Shown here piece after piece: positions 55,041-63,848 of a stretch of 64,000 nucleotides of DNA (position 1 is the first letter of the stretch; every line of letters begins with the position of its first letter). The position numbers were made by a program, and so were the translations under genes. The notes beneath the pieces are model-generated. The model made no database searches. It was not told the DNA's origin and was given only the letters and a program-made list of their open reading frames with translations. Source of the stretch: Domibacillus aminovorans (lineage in GTDB: Bacteria; Bacillota; Bacilli; Bacillales; Domibacillaceae); the NCBI RefSeq assembly GCF_001643235.1, contig NZ_LQWY01000002.1, positions 52,391-116,390 on the forward strand. Reading direction: 5' to 3'.

Positions 55041-56396
55041 TCATAACTTCAATAATTTCCATTCTAATACGTCGCGTAAAAATTCCGGCATAAAATATGT
55101 TTTCATACGTGCCCGGTGAAGTCCTGCAAAATAATGACCGTATGTGAACATGTCGAGTGTCGCCAGTTTGTACGTTTTTTTCAAATCAAGTACATTCCCG
55201 TCGATGAAAAAAGCTGGGCCGTCCATCTCAATCCGGTCGTAGACGAATCGCCCCATCACTTTCCCGCGAAAACCGAGTCCTTTAATTTGCATATGCGCCC
55301 AATTTTCGTCACGCGTCTGGCGCAGTACTTCGGATAGTTCCGCTCCGGTCAATTCAATCACACACGGATTAATCGGATGGGGAAGCAACCTGTGAATATC
55401 GTATTTCGTCACCGTGCCGGCTGATAAATTTCCGAGCACAACACCTGCATTTAAAAACGAACAATCTGCACTGCACCATTCCGTCAGCGCTTCTGTCAAC
55501 ATTTGCGGCAATACAGATGGCTTAAACCAATCGCTCGTTAATGTCTTTTCAAGATGCACAACCGGTATAGACAGCACCTTTTTCCCACGTTTTATAAAAG
55601 ATTCCTGCTGTTCTTTTTCATCGTATGGCGCTTTTAGTGACTGATTCGTTTCATATACGTGTGCCCGTTTTGCACAAATGGTACGTGTTTCTTCATTAAT
55701 AATAATTTCCACATGACCGGTAAAATAACCATATTTTCCAGCCGCCGCAAGCAATGTACCATTTACTTCTTTTCCTTCGTGAAATATGTGATGCGTATGT
55801 CCCCCAAGAATAACGTCTGCTTCTGTTTCCTGCGCTATTTTTTCATCGTCATACATGCCGAGATGGGACAGCACGACAACGAGATCTGCTCGCTTTTTGA
55901 GCGCTTTAATTTGCTTTTTCAACTCGTCCAACGGATCTTTAATCTCCCAGCCAATCTCTTCATAAAAAGCTGTATACTGCGCCGTTGCGGACGTCACCGC
56001 AATCGTCACATCCCCCGCCTGAAAGAAGGTGTACGGCAATACCCATTCTGGACGCGCACCATTTTGATCAAAAATATTCGCGCAGAGAACCGCAAACTTC
56101 GCCTGTTTATATAAGCGATTTAACCCTTCTTTCGGTAATGTAATGCCTTCATTGTTTCCAATAGCGACCGCATCATATCTTGACTTATTTAATAACTCCA
56201 CATTGAAAGACCCGAGCGTCCCTTCTGTTAAAGGATGTGCGCGGTCTACATGATCACCGATATCAAACGTAAATATGTATTCGCCTGCTTCTTCATGAAT
56301 GTGTCTTCTTTCCTTTAAAAAAAGAGCAATGCGCGGCCAATTTTCAAAATGACTGTGTAAATCGTTTGTATGGTAAATATGTATCGTTTTTTTCAT
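55041..56396 (-). CDS. yunD: YunD, metallophosphatase/5'-nucleotidase family
   Basis: 451 aa. Metallophosphoesterase motifs IYHTNDLHSHFENW, FTFDIGDHVDRAHP, AIGNNEG (in place of the common GNHE), LVVVLSHLG and VILGGHTHH; C-terminal 5'-nucleotidase domain (ITLPKEGLNRLYKQ earlier; INPCVIELTGAELSEVLRQ). No signal peptide, so cytoplasmic. ATG 9 nt after AAGGTGG. Confidence 0.9.
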   Translation of the reverse strand: MKKTIHIYHTNDLHSHFENWPRIALFLKERRHIHEEAGEYIFTFDIGDHVDRAHPLTEGTLGSFNVELLNKSRYDAVAIGNNEGITLPKEGLNRLYKQAKFAVLCANIFDQNGARPEWVLPYTFFQAGDVTIAVTSATAQYTAFYEEIGWEIKDPLDELKKQIKALKKRADLVVVLSHLGMYDDEKIAQETEADVILGGHTHHIFHEGKEVNGTLLAAAGKYGYFTGHVEIIINEETRTICAKRAHVYETNQSLKAPYDEKEQQESFIKRGKKVLSIPVVHLEKTLTSDWFKPSVLPQMLTEALTEWCSADCSFLNAGVVLGNLSAGTVTKYDIHRLLPHPINPCVIELTGAELSEVLRQTRDENWAHMQIKGLGFRGKVMGRFVYDRIEMDGPAFFIDGNVLDLKKTYKLATLDMFTYGHYFAGLHRARMKTYFMPEFLRDVLEWKLLKL

Positions 56397-56411
56397 AAAT
56401 AATTCCACCTT

Positions 56412-57221
56412 TTAAATGATGCCCTGCCAGATGAGACGGACACCGACAAAAATAAGAACGAGACGAAGCAGAAGCACAACCGTTTTCGAGGCGATTCGCG
56501 CGTTCAGCCAGGCACCGAGTTTAGCACCAAACCAAGCGCCCGGGACGAGTACAGCGGCGTATAGCCATTCAACATTGCCGAGCGAGATGTGCGTAATGCT
56601 TGAGACACCTGCCGATAAGAAAATCAGCAACATCGATGTCGCCACCGCGACGTGCGGCGGAACCGCAAATAACATAATCATCGCGGGTACCATAAGCGAG
56701 CCGCCGCCAATGCCGAACAGTCCGCCAAAAAAGCCAACAATAAACGAGGCGAGCGTTCCAGTAATCGGCTCGATTGAATATGTATGCGTGCCTTCGTTAT
56801 CAGTAAATGTTCGGAGTATACCACGTGTACCAAGTATCGGTTTTGCACGATTTTTAAACATGAGTACGAATGACATAAACACCATAAATAAGCCAAAGTA
56901 CAGGCTGAACAGACTCATGTCGAGTCCTTTGTTCGCATACGCGCCGATGATGCTGCCTGGTGCACTGCCGATAAAAAGAATAAAGCCGAGTTTATAATCC
57001 ACCTTTTTTTGCTTCATGTAGGCGAGCGTTGACGACAGACCGGTAATGATTAAAATAACCGATGACGTGCCGACCGCGATTTGCGGTGAGACCGGATCAA
57101 GCAGTGATGTGCCGCCAAGAAACAGCAGCGCCGGCACAATAATAATGCCGCCGCCGAGACCGACGAGTGCGCCGATCGCTGCGGCAATAAGCCCGATCGC
57201 GAGTAAAATAAGCCATTCCAT
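56412..57221 (-). CDS. yunE: YunE, TauE/SafE (TSUP) family permease
   Basis: 269 aa, about eight helices. Signatures GALVGLGGGIIIVPALLFLG and FGGLFGIGGGSLMVPAMIML, the two TSUP repeats. Probable exporter of sulfite, sulfoacetate or similar organosulfur anions; substrate unknown. Lies between yunD and yunF, with short gaps, so one operon. Confidence 0.9.
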   Translation of the reverse strand: MEWLILLAIGLIAAAIGALVGLGGGIIIVPALLFLGGTSLLDPVSPQIAVGTSSVILIITGLSSTLAYMKQKKVDYKLGFILFIGSAPGSIIGAYANKGLDMSLFSLYFGLFMVFMSFVLMFKNRAKPILGTRGILRTFTDNEGTHTYSIEPITGTLASFIVGFFGGLFGIGGGSLMVPAMIMLFAVPPHVAVATSMLLIFLSAGVSSITHISLGNVEWLYAAVLVPGAWFGAKLGAWLNARIASKTVVLLLRLVLIFVGVRLIWQGII

Positions 57222-57235
57222 AACGAGTGGTCCTC

Positions 57236-58081
57236 CTAAAAAAGATCAAGCTGACGTGAGGCTAAATTGTCATAGTAAATGCCGGAGAGATCGAGAAACT
57301 GCTTTGCATTGTCTGCCGCATCACCGCCGGAATTATTGTTAAACAGTATATATACGTCTTTAGACTGCGTTTTAAGTTCGTTTGTAAAGTGAACCCATTG
57401 TCGCAGTTCATGCTCGTTGTAGCGATACAAATAGCGTACTTCCCGCCAGTTTTTATTTCCATTTTTCTGCCACCCGATCCGGTTGCGTCCGTGCATACGG
57501 ATCAATGTTTTTTCTTTATGGGTTGCCTGAAGCACAATCGGAATCGATCCATCGCCAGCCTGCGGTTCATCACATACTGTATGAATCCATTTTTCCTGTT
57601 CTAAAAAAGTAAGTGTTTTATCAATAAAAGCGGCTTTATACCACGTTTGATTGCGAAATTCGATCGCAAGCGGCGCATCGCCCATTTTTTCTTTGCAATA
57701 CCGAAGATACGTGACATTTTTACGTGTACAGTCAAACCATGGCGGAAATTGAAACAAAACCATCGCCAGCTTATTTGATTCAATCATCGGCAGCAGCGAC
57801 AATTGAAACGCATGAAACATCTCTTCTTTTGACTCAAATGGAATGTCGCCCCGCTCGTGTCCGGTCATTCCTTGATATGCTTTTACGACGAAACGGAAGC
57901 CATCCGGCGTTTCATCAGTCCACTTGCGCATATTCCGCTCCGGTTGTACGGCATAAAAGCTCGAATCAACTTCAACTGTCGGAAAATGAGCCGCGTATTC
58001 CGTCAATTTATCACGGGACCGTACACCTTGTGTATAAAGCGTATCGTGATCCCCCCATCCTGTTACACCCGTATAAATCAT
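57236..58081 (-). CDS. yunF: YunF, DUF72 protein
   Basis: 281 aa TIM-barrel DUF72 protein: MIYTGVTGWGDHDTLY, PTVEVDSSFYAVQPERNMRK, MVLFQFPPWFDCTRKN, and YILFNNNSGGDAADNAKQF. Function unknown. ATG after GAGGTG. In many Bacillus genomes it lies directly downstream of sufB on the same strand, which matters for the inversion described below. Confidence 0.92.
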   Translation of the reverse strand: MIYTGVTGWGDHDTLYTQGVRSRDKLTEYAAHFPTVEVDSSFYAVQPERNMRKWTDETPDGFRFVVKAYQGMTGHERGDIPFESKEEMFHAFQLSLLPMIESNKLAMVLFQFPPWFDCTRKNVTYLRYCKEKMGDAPLAIEFRNQTWYKAAFIDKTLTFLEQEKWIHTVCDEPQAGDGSIPIVLQATHKEKTLIRMHGRNRIGWQKNGNKNWREVRYLYRYNEHELRQWVHFTNELKTQSKDVYILFNNNSGGDAADNAKQFLDLSGIYYDNLASRQLDLF

Positions 58082-58214
58082 ACGTGATCACCTCATATAA
58101 AGAGTGTAGCATAATTATTAAGCTTATGTTAATTTTGAAAATCCATATAAGACTTTTCACCTATTAGACCAAAATTCTGTTACACTATTGGTAACGAAAT
58201 GAGGAGGAAGTATC

Positions 58215-59234
58215 ATGGCCTGGGGGAAATCAAAACAAAAAACGCAGATGAATATAGAATTAAAGGAAGCAAACGAACGTATTGCACAATTAGAACAGGA
58301 AAATAGACACCTTCAAGAAACACACGCTCAATTTTTCGAACAGTTTGAAGATACAGTGCTAAACACAATTGGACAGCATCAGCAAGTTAATCAACAGCAC
58401 TATGATCTCGAAGAACTTATCGCGCAAATTCAACGCCAATTTGATGAAGTAAAAACGCTTGGTGAACAAACGAGCAACAACTCTCACCAACTTGTCGATA
58501 CCGGCCAATTACTGCTTGATTCATCCGGTGCACTGTCCCAAAAAACGACCGAACATGAAAAAATGATGAATGAAAACACACGGCTTGTCCATAGCTTAGA
58601 GCGTCAGATGAATGACACGGCAGAAAGTATGAAAGAGCTCGGCGAACATTCGAAAACAATTAAAGACATCGTTCAAGTAATCAGCTCGATCGCCAGCCAA
58701 ACAAATTTACTTGCACTTAATGCCTCCATTGAAGCCGCACGTGCCGGCGAACATGGGAAAGGCTTCGCCGTTGTCGCAGCAGAAGTACGAAAACTAGCTG
58801 AAAGCACAGCTGAAAGCACAAAGCATATTGAAGAAGTGACGACAACGATTCAAGCGAAAATTGAAGATGCCGAAAAAGCAACATACAGCAACCAAGATGT
58901 GCTGAAAATGGCAACGAGCATTAATAGCCAAGTTATGTCAATGATGGCTGAGATGGCCCAAATTTCCAACAAGGTTGGTGACAATGCCCGTGCTTCACTA
59001 AGTGGTATGAACAGCCAGAAAAAGTTGAGCGATGATGCAATTCACCTCATCGAAAATACGAGCAGCTATTTCAACGACATTACGAACACGATTACACAAC
59101 ACATTGAAGATTCCAGAATAGTCGATGAACAGCTCGCCAGCATTCAAGAGGATATCACGAACACAAGCACACACCATATTGGAGATGCCTCAATTGCGGA
59201 CGAACAGCTCGCCAATATTCAAGATGTTTATTGA
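58215..59234 (+). CDS. Soluble methyl-accepting chemotaxis protein
   Basis: 339 aa, no membrane segment. Coiled coil from the N-terminus, and the conserved signalling hairpin [20 protein letters not shown] followed by [19 protein letters not shown]. No sensor domain is recognised. The C-terminus contains a tandem repeat of about 25 residues ([20 protein letters not shown] and [20 protein letters not shown]), probably a recent duplication. GAGGAGG before the ATG. Confidence 0.92.
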   Translation: MAWGKSKQKTQMNIELKEANERIAQLEQENRHLQETHAQFFEQFEDTVLNTIGQHQQVNQQHYDLEELIAQIQRQFDEVKTLGEQTSNNSHQLVDTGQLLLDSSGALSQKTTEHEKMMNENTRLVHSLERQMNDTAESMKELGEHSKTIKDIVQVISSIASQTNLLALNASIEAARAGEHGKGFAVVAAEVRKLAESTAESTKHIEEVTTTIQAKIEDAEKATYSNQDVLKMATSINSQVMSMMAEMAQISNKVGDNARASLSGMNSQKKLSDDAIHLIENTSSYFNDITNTITQHIEDSRIVDEQLASIQEDITNTSTHHIGDASIADEQLANIQDVY

Positions 59235-59263
59235 GTGCAACCTAGACTTTTTTCTATCAAAAA

Positions 59264-59290
59264 AATCCCCTCGCGAAAGGGGATTTTTGT
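59264..59290. terminator. Bidirectional terminator; native sufB terminator
   Basis: AATCCCC pairs with GGGGATT, 8-nt loop, flanked by A and T runs. It ends the chemotaxis gene on the plus strand. On the minus strand it directly follows the second copy of the sufB stop codon, so it is the ancestral sufB terminator. Confidence 0.85.
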
Positions 59291-59294
59291 TGTA

Positions 59295-59324
59295 TTAACC
59301 GATTGAACCTTCCATCTCAAATTT
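59295..59324 (-). other. attR: second copy of the sufB 3' end
   Basis: On the minus strand it reads codons for KFEMEGSIG and a TAA stop, the same residues as the sufB end at 41733-41762 with changes at wobble positions. Left of it is the chromosomal terminator, right of it phage DNA. It is inverted relative to attL. Confidence 0.8.
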
Positions 59325-59429
59325 TTTTAGAATCAATATTTCATCAAAGGTCAACGTCATTAAATTCAGCTATATAATAGAAGAAACTAAAATATAAAGG
59401 TCAACAAATTTGAACGAATTTCAGTAATA

Positions 59430-59448
59430 TTGGTACATTCTTGGTACG
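59430..59448 (-). repeat. Integrase arm-type repeat, P side
   Basis: Exact 19-base match to 41824-41842 in the opposite orientation, 106 bases from the attR core. The rest of 59325-59633 holds no gene. Confidence 0.75.
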
Positions 59449-59633
59449 TTTTTGGTTCAAAGCAACACCTAACATACAAAACGGTATCACAGATGGTATC
59501 ACGATAAAGCTGTATATCATGCCGCCCTTTCCTTACAATTGAGGATGGGGCCTTTTTGTTTTCCTTGAATATCTTTCCCAATTTTCTCACATTTTGTCGT
59601 ATGATAGTAAAAAAGCCATATGGAGGGATTTGT

Positions 59634-60320
59634 ATGAAATTAAAAGTGCTAGTGGCTGCCGGCATCATTGCGCTTGCCGGGTGTGGAAGTGATCCAGCTA
59701 CTATTACGACCGCAGAATTTAAACAGCTGGAAGAAGGAATGTCTTTTGATGAAGTAGAAATTATTGTCGGCGGAAAGCCAGAGGAAATACATGAGATTCC
59801 AGACAGTGAACTAATCGATTATAACTACATTGGAGAAGACGGTGTGGAAAAAGACGCAACTGTATCTATTCTTTTTAACGACGGGAAAGTTGATGTTATC
59901 ACGGATCTGGGATTGTTAACAGAGGATGCACCTGAGGATATAGCCGCGGCAGAAGAAAAGTCTATAGATACTTCTGTTTTTAAATTTGCTAAAGAAACTG
60001 AAGTTACCGATGCAATCGATATTAACAAGCATGTTACAGTTTTTGTTGCCATGAGTGAAGAATTAGCCCCTGGATTAGCTGTTCAACATGTCATCAAACA
60101 GACTTACGATTTCCTTCAGCAAACGGATGTCGAAGGAGCGGAAACAATAACTATAGCTGTTACCCAGGGTGGACAGAAAATTGCTATGTACATTGTTCAA
60201 AAAGATCAATTTGCACCTGACGCCGAAAAACCTATGACCGATGTAGTATTGGCAGCTTCAAAAATGGAATTTATGACACCGGAAGTAGAAGCATTCGGAC
60301 AGAGTTTAGGAACTTGGTAA
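59634..60320 (+). CDS. Prophage-end lipoprotein, possible lysogenic conversion gene
   Basis: 228 aa. Signal peptide with lipobox ALAGCGSDP. N-terminal SmpA/BamE-like segment EFKQLEEGMSFDEVEIIVGG, then an acidic part. It lies between the lysis genes and attR and runs against the phage late genes, the usual place of morons expressed in the lysogen. ATG after GGAGGG. Function unknown. Confidence 0.75.
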   Translation: MKLKVLVAAGIIALAGCGSDPATITTAEFKQLEEGMSFDEVEIIVGGKPEEIHEIPDSELIDYNYIGEDGVEKDATVSILFNDGKVDVITDLGLLTEDAPEDIAAAEEKSIDTSVFKFAKETEVTDAIDINKHVTVFVAMSEELAPGLAVQHVIKQTYDFLQQTDVEGAETITIAVTQGGQKIAMYIVQKDQFAPDAEKPMTDVVLAASKMEFMTPEVEAFGQSLGTW

Positions 60321-60330
60321 AACAAAAAAC

Positions 60331-60362
60331 CCCGGCCGCAAACGCGTAACCGGGGCATTCTC
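60331..60362 (-). terminator. Terminator of the phage lysis operon
   Basis: CCCCGG pairs with CCGGGG, 14-nt loop; on the minus strand TTTTTTGTTTT follows, so it ends the lysis genes and overlaps the end of the lipoprotein transcript. Confidence 0.75.
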
Positions 60363-60366
60363 ATGT

Positions 60367-61143
60367 TCATTTTACCTTACTCATTCGATGCATCATAGAC
60401 CACACTTCTTCTCGTGTAACCGGACGTTGCGGATACGTGCCATCACTGATGCCGTTTTCTTTTGCCCACTTCTGTGCTTCTTCAAATCGAGGAGATGGTG
60501 CTGCGTCTTTTTTATACTGTTCTGCCACTTTTGTTTCCTCCTCTTTTACTTGATCTGAACCTGTCGCAACTGCACTTGAGCCTGTCACAGATTTAGGAGT
60601 TACACCGACCGCTTTACAGATACCATCCGCTGTTGCCTGGCATAGCTCGTTAAAATATGTCTGGTTATTAAGCAGATCCATATCAGCCTTATTATCAATA
60701 AAAGCCATTTCAAGCAACAAAGCAGTTGCGTTCGTCCCTTTCAACACCACTAAATCTGGACGCTTTTTAATTCCACGATCTTTTACCTTGTATTTATCCA
60801 ACACCTTTTTAATTTCTGCATGAACAATGTTAGCTTCTTCATTTGGCGAATAAACTAATGTTTCATAACCTGTACCGCCGCCTGCATTAAGATGAATAGA
60901 CACAAAAATCACAGCACCATTTTTGTTAGCTATGGCACATCGCGCTGCTAAATCACGGCCTTTATCAACATTCAACGCTTTATCGGATGTACGCGTGTAA
61001 ATAACCTTTACATTATCCGGCAGGCGCTTTGCAATTTCACGGCCTATTGACGCTGCGTATTGATATTCTTGGCCGTACTTCACTGCACCTGGATCGGGAA
61101 GCCCATGGCCAAAATCGATGACAATTATGATTTCTTTATTCAC
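60367..61143 (-). CDS. Phage endolysin, N-acetylmuramoyl-L-alanine amidase (Amidase_3)
   Basis: 258 aa. Zinc ligands visible in IVIDFGHGLPDPGA and FVSIHLNAGGGTGYE; catalytic Glu in LLLEMAFIDNKAD. The C-terminal ~45 residues (RFEEAQKWAKENGISDG, RPVTREEVWSMMHRM) look like an SLH-like wall-binding motif. No signal peptide; export depends on the holin. ATG overlaps the holin stop. Confidence 0.92.
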   Translation of the reverse strand: MNKEIIIVIDFGHGLPDPGAVKYGQEYQYAASIGREIAKRLPDNVKVIYTRTSDKALNVDKGRDLAARCAIANKNGAVIFVSIHLNAGGGTGYETLVYSPNEEANIVHAEIKKVLDKYKVKDRGIKKRPDLVVLKGTNATALLLEMAFIDNKADMDLLNNQTYFNELCQATADGICKAVGVTPKSVTGSSAVATGSDQVKEEETKVAEQYKKDAAPSPRFEEAQKWAKENGISDGTYPQRPVTREEVWSMMHRMSKVK

Positions 61144-61385
61144 TTCAAGCCCTCCTTCTTTAATATTTCTTCGTTACGACGTGCTTTTCGTGTGATGTTG
61201 TTATTTTTCCACCATGCCCATACCGACGCGCAAAAAGCAATGATTGTCGATACACCCATCTCAATCATTTCATCATCAAATGGCAGTGGTGAATATCCTT
61301 TTACCGCTAAAAGTTGATTAAACCACGCAACAAAAAGAACCAACGTGCGGACGATGGTCCCGTTATCGATATTTTTCATGTTCAT
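61140..61385 (-). CDS. Phage holin
   Basis: 81 aa with two hydrophobic segments (IVRTLVLFVAWFNQLLAVKG and MGVSTIIAFCASVWAWW) and a basic tail (NNNITRKARRNEEILKK), phi LC3/SPP1-type holin layout. It lies directly before the endolysin gene. GAGGG before the ATG. Confidence 0.88.
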   Translation of the reverse strand: MNMKNIDNGTIVRTLVLFVAWFNQLLAVKGYSPLPFDDEMIEMGVSTIIAFCASVWAWWKNNNITRKARRNEEILKKEGLK

Positions 61386-61392
61386 TTCTCCC

Positions 61393-61665
61393 TCACATTC
61401 TGTTTAAAATAAATAAAACAACCGGCGTTAAGACGCTAAACGTAATGCCTAGCCCCCACTTCATCATTTGATTTATCCCTGAAATATCTTTTTCGTTTTG
61501 CTTCGCTATCTGCAACGCTTCTTTTGCGATGTCATCCGTTTTCTCTTGAGCATCTCTTAGCACGCGTACATCTTTTTTTACTTCAAGCGACGCATCTAGC
61601 TTCCCTTCCATTCTAGCAAGGGATATTTTCACATCATGGACCTGTGCTTGTAAATTATTATCCAC
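61393..61665 (-). CDS. XhlA-like haemolysin protein
   Basis: 90 aa: coiled coil MDNNLQAQVHDVKISLARME, DISGINQMMKWGLGITFSVL and one C-terminal helix. XhlA of PBSX helps the holin. GTG start 8 nt after AGGAAGGCGG. Confidence 0.85.
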   Translation of the reverse strand: MDNNLQAQVHDVKISLARMEGKLDASLEVKKDVRVLRDAQEKTDDIAKEALQIAKQNEKDISGINQMMKWGLGITFSVLTPVVLFILNRM

Positions 61666-61689
61666 GGCAGTACCGCCTTCCTGAAGTTA

Positions 61690-61941
61690 TTATGACGCTT
61701 GCGGATCTCCCTGTTCTTTCAACTGCCGCTCTAAATCAGAAATCTTTTGCAATAACAATTCATTTTCTTTTAATGTTTCCTGATGGGCAACTTGCTCCAT
61801 TTTTAAATCTGCCATGATAAAAGCAGTAGTTTCACCCGCTTTTTGTGACTCGCTAGACATTGAAGCTAAAGCTAATTGAACCCTTTGTAATTGAGACTTT
61901 AACGTTTTAATTGTTTTTTCATAATCTACTTTTGAATCCAT
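61690..61941 (-). CDS. Phage coiled-coil protein, unknown function
   Basis: 83 aa, almost wholly coiled coil (TLKSQLQRVQLALASMSSES, ENELLLQKISDLERQLKE). Located between the tail protein and XhlA, where phages carry small tail-accessory genes. GGAGG before the ATG. Confidence 0.7.
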   Translation of the reverse strand: MDSKVDYEKTIKTLKSQLQRVQLALASMSSESQKAGETTAFIMADLKMEQVAHQETLKENELLLQKISDLERQLKEQGDPQAS

Positions 61942-61965
61942 TCGTTGCGCCTCCCTTTTATACGA

Positions 61966-63837
61966 TTAGATTAAGTTAACATATCCTTCAAAACTGCCAT
62001 TGTAGACGTATAATCGACCATTCCCCGTATCAACCCTTAGTTCTATCGTTTGAGTCGTCCACGGTTTGACATATTGATTACCAGGATGCACGTGGCCTGA
62101 ACGTGAAAATGCATTGTCACTTAGACCATTCAACAGCCACGCGTTGCCTGCTGTGTTAGCACTACCCGCTGATGATGCATACCCTGCTTCGTCTGCATAA
62201 CTGACAGATGAGGGTTTATTGTTTCCATATATGACTGATTGAGCCGTCGATAAATCCACGATGCTTTTCACACCAACATCATTGTCAAACCTTACTTTAC
62301 TTAATGATGCCAATGCCGACAAATGTAAATCACCATTAGCTTCAAGTTCTAGATCGCCATTATTCAAGGAAGTGATTCGAGAAAAGTTGCTAAAGTAAAT
62401 GTTTTTCTCTCCCCCGATTGTACTCCCTAACCAAAGTGAATCGGCCACTGTTGTGATACCATTTAGATCAATTTTCGAAGCGCTAATCGTCACAGCAGAG
62501 GCTGTCTGATTAATACGGGATATCATCTCGACTCCGTTATAATCCGTGTAGCTGACTTTGCTACTTATCTCTCCTGCGTTGATCTGTACTTGCGTCTCTA
62601 GTTCTCCGAGATCCTCATCAATACGATTAACCTCTATCGTCACACTGTCCGCTAATTGCGTAATACGACTGTTCGCTGCTAAAACTTCACCATCAAGTCG
62701 TCCAACTTCTGAGGTAATACGATCCGATTCGATCTGAATTCGGGCATAAACTTCTAATACTTCACCATCCAGCCGCTCCACTTCGAGTGTGATGCGCTCA
62801 TTCGTCTGTTCAATTTTCGAACGGTACTCTTTTTTACTTGCATCAAGATCCACAATTGTTTCAGTGAGCACGTCTGAAAATGCCGCTTTGACATTTGATA
62901 ACGTTACTTTCATGCCGCCTTTCACAAGCGGATTTCCCTGCCTTTTCATGACTCGAGTTTTCAGCAGCAGGTCTAGTTTCGGATGGATCAACCAGACTCG
63001 TTCCCCGAGATCCGGAATCCCTTTATAACCTTGTTCATTCAATTCCGCGATCGAAACATCTATCGAGATTTTCGGCAGATATCGATCACCAAGCTCTTGT
63101 TTAATGTGTTCCGTTAAATCAGCAGACACGCTAAAGTTATCATCGTAAACCGGATCAGCATAAATTACGCCGTACAGTTGTACTGTTGGCGCCTGATATT
63201 CAACCGCAAGGTTATTGCTCCCATAACCCTTAATCGCCGTGTATAGATCAGTAGAATCGACTGAATGTGCAATGCTGCTAATGTTGTGTTTAAATCGAAA
63301 CTGAAAATCTTCATCCGGACCGATCTCCTGAGCGAAAATCAAATGTCGTCCTGGCATAATCTGCACTTCGCATTTGAGCGTTTCACACATTAAACGGATG
63401 AGCTGCACAGCATTACTGTTGCCAAATGCATCGAGAAACAACTGTGGCAGAATGACGCCCTGCACTTCATACGTCCATCCGGTACCAGCTAAAATAAAGG
63501 AAGCCTGTTCCTCTGCTGTTCGTGTGCCACCTTGAATGCCTTCAACATTGTGACCAGTGAGCTCAAAAAAGATATGCGTGGCCCGAACATTTTTACTTGT
63601 TCCGTTTCCAGTAACGTTTTTAATTTTAAATTCTTGACCATTAAAATCGACAATGCATTCTTCTTCTAATAATTCGTGGCCAGGATTCTTAATGTTGCTG
63701 TTCTTTCGATCAAACAAAAAAGAAGTGAACGTCAGGGAAAATACCCCGTTCACTTCTTCCTCTATTTCCGGATTTTTAATGAGTGCGAGCGGCTCACACC
63801 GCCCGTCTAAATGTGTGACTGAAAGAATGATATTCAC
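61966..63837 (-). CDS. Phage tail endopeptidase / minor structural protein
   Basis: About 623 aa. The N-terminal ~330 residues match prophage endopeptidase tail proteins (VTHLDGRCEPLALIKNPEIE, GVFSLTFTSFLFD, VRLIMCETLKCEVQIMPGR region). The middle has heptad repeats (RITLEVERLDGEVLEVYARI, RITSEVGRLDGEVLAANSRI), and the C-terminus a Ser/Gly/Ala-rich stalk (GYASSAGSANTAGNAW) and a small knob. The frame extends into the IS (GTG at 63864). I used the GTG at 63837; the native start is probably at or just past the insertion site. Confidence 0.85.
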   Translation of the reverse strand: MNIILSVTHLDGRCEPLALIKNPEIEEEVNGVFSLTFTSFLFDRKNSNIKNPGHELLEEECIVDFNGQEFKIKNVTGNGTSKNVRATHIFFELTGHNVEGIQGGTRTAEEQASFILAGTGWTYEVQGVILPQLFLDAFGNSNAVQLIRLMCETLKCEVQIMPGRHLIFAQEIGPDEDFQFRFKHNISSIAHSVDSTDLYTAIKGYGSNNLAVEYQAPTVQLYGVIYADPVYDDNFSVSADLTEHIKQELGDRYLPKISIDVSIAELNEQGYKGIPDLGERVWLIHPKLDLLLKTRVMKRQGNPLVKGGMKVTLSNVKAAFSDVLTETIVDLDASKKEYRSKIEQTNERITLEVERLDGEVLEVYARIQIESDRITSEVGRLDGEVLAANSRITQLADSVTIEVNRIDEDLGELETQVQINAGEISSKVSYTDYNGVEMISRINQTASAVTISASKIDLNGITTVADSLWLGSTIGGEKNIYFSNFSRITSLNNGDLELEANGDLHLSALASLSKVRFDNDVGVKSIVDLSTAQSVIYGNNKPSSVSYADEAGYASSAGSANTAGNAWLLNGLSDNAFSRSGHVHPGNQYVKPWTTQTIELRVDTGNGRLYVYNGSFEGYVNLI

Positions 63838-63848
63838 CTTCTTTCTTT

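Noticed and set aside
60367..61143. Sporulation cell-wall amidase
   Set aside because: No signal peptide, and it is coupled to a holin and XhlA-like gene in a phage late operon.
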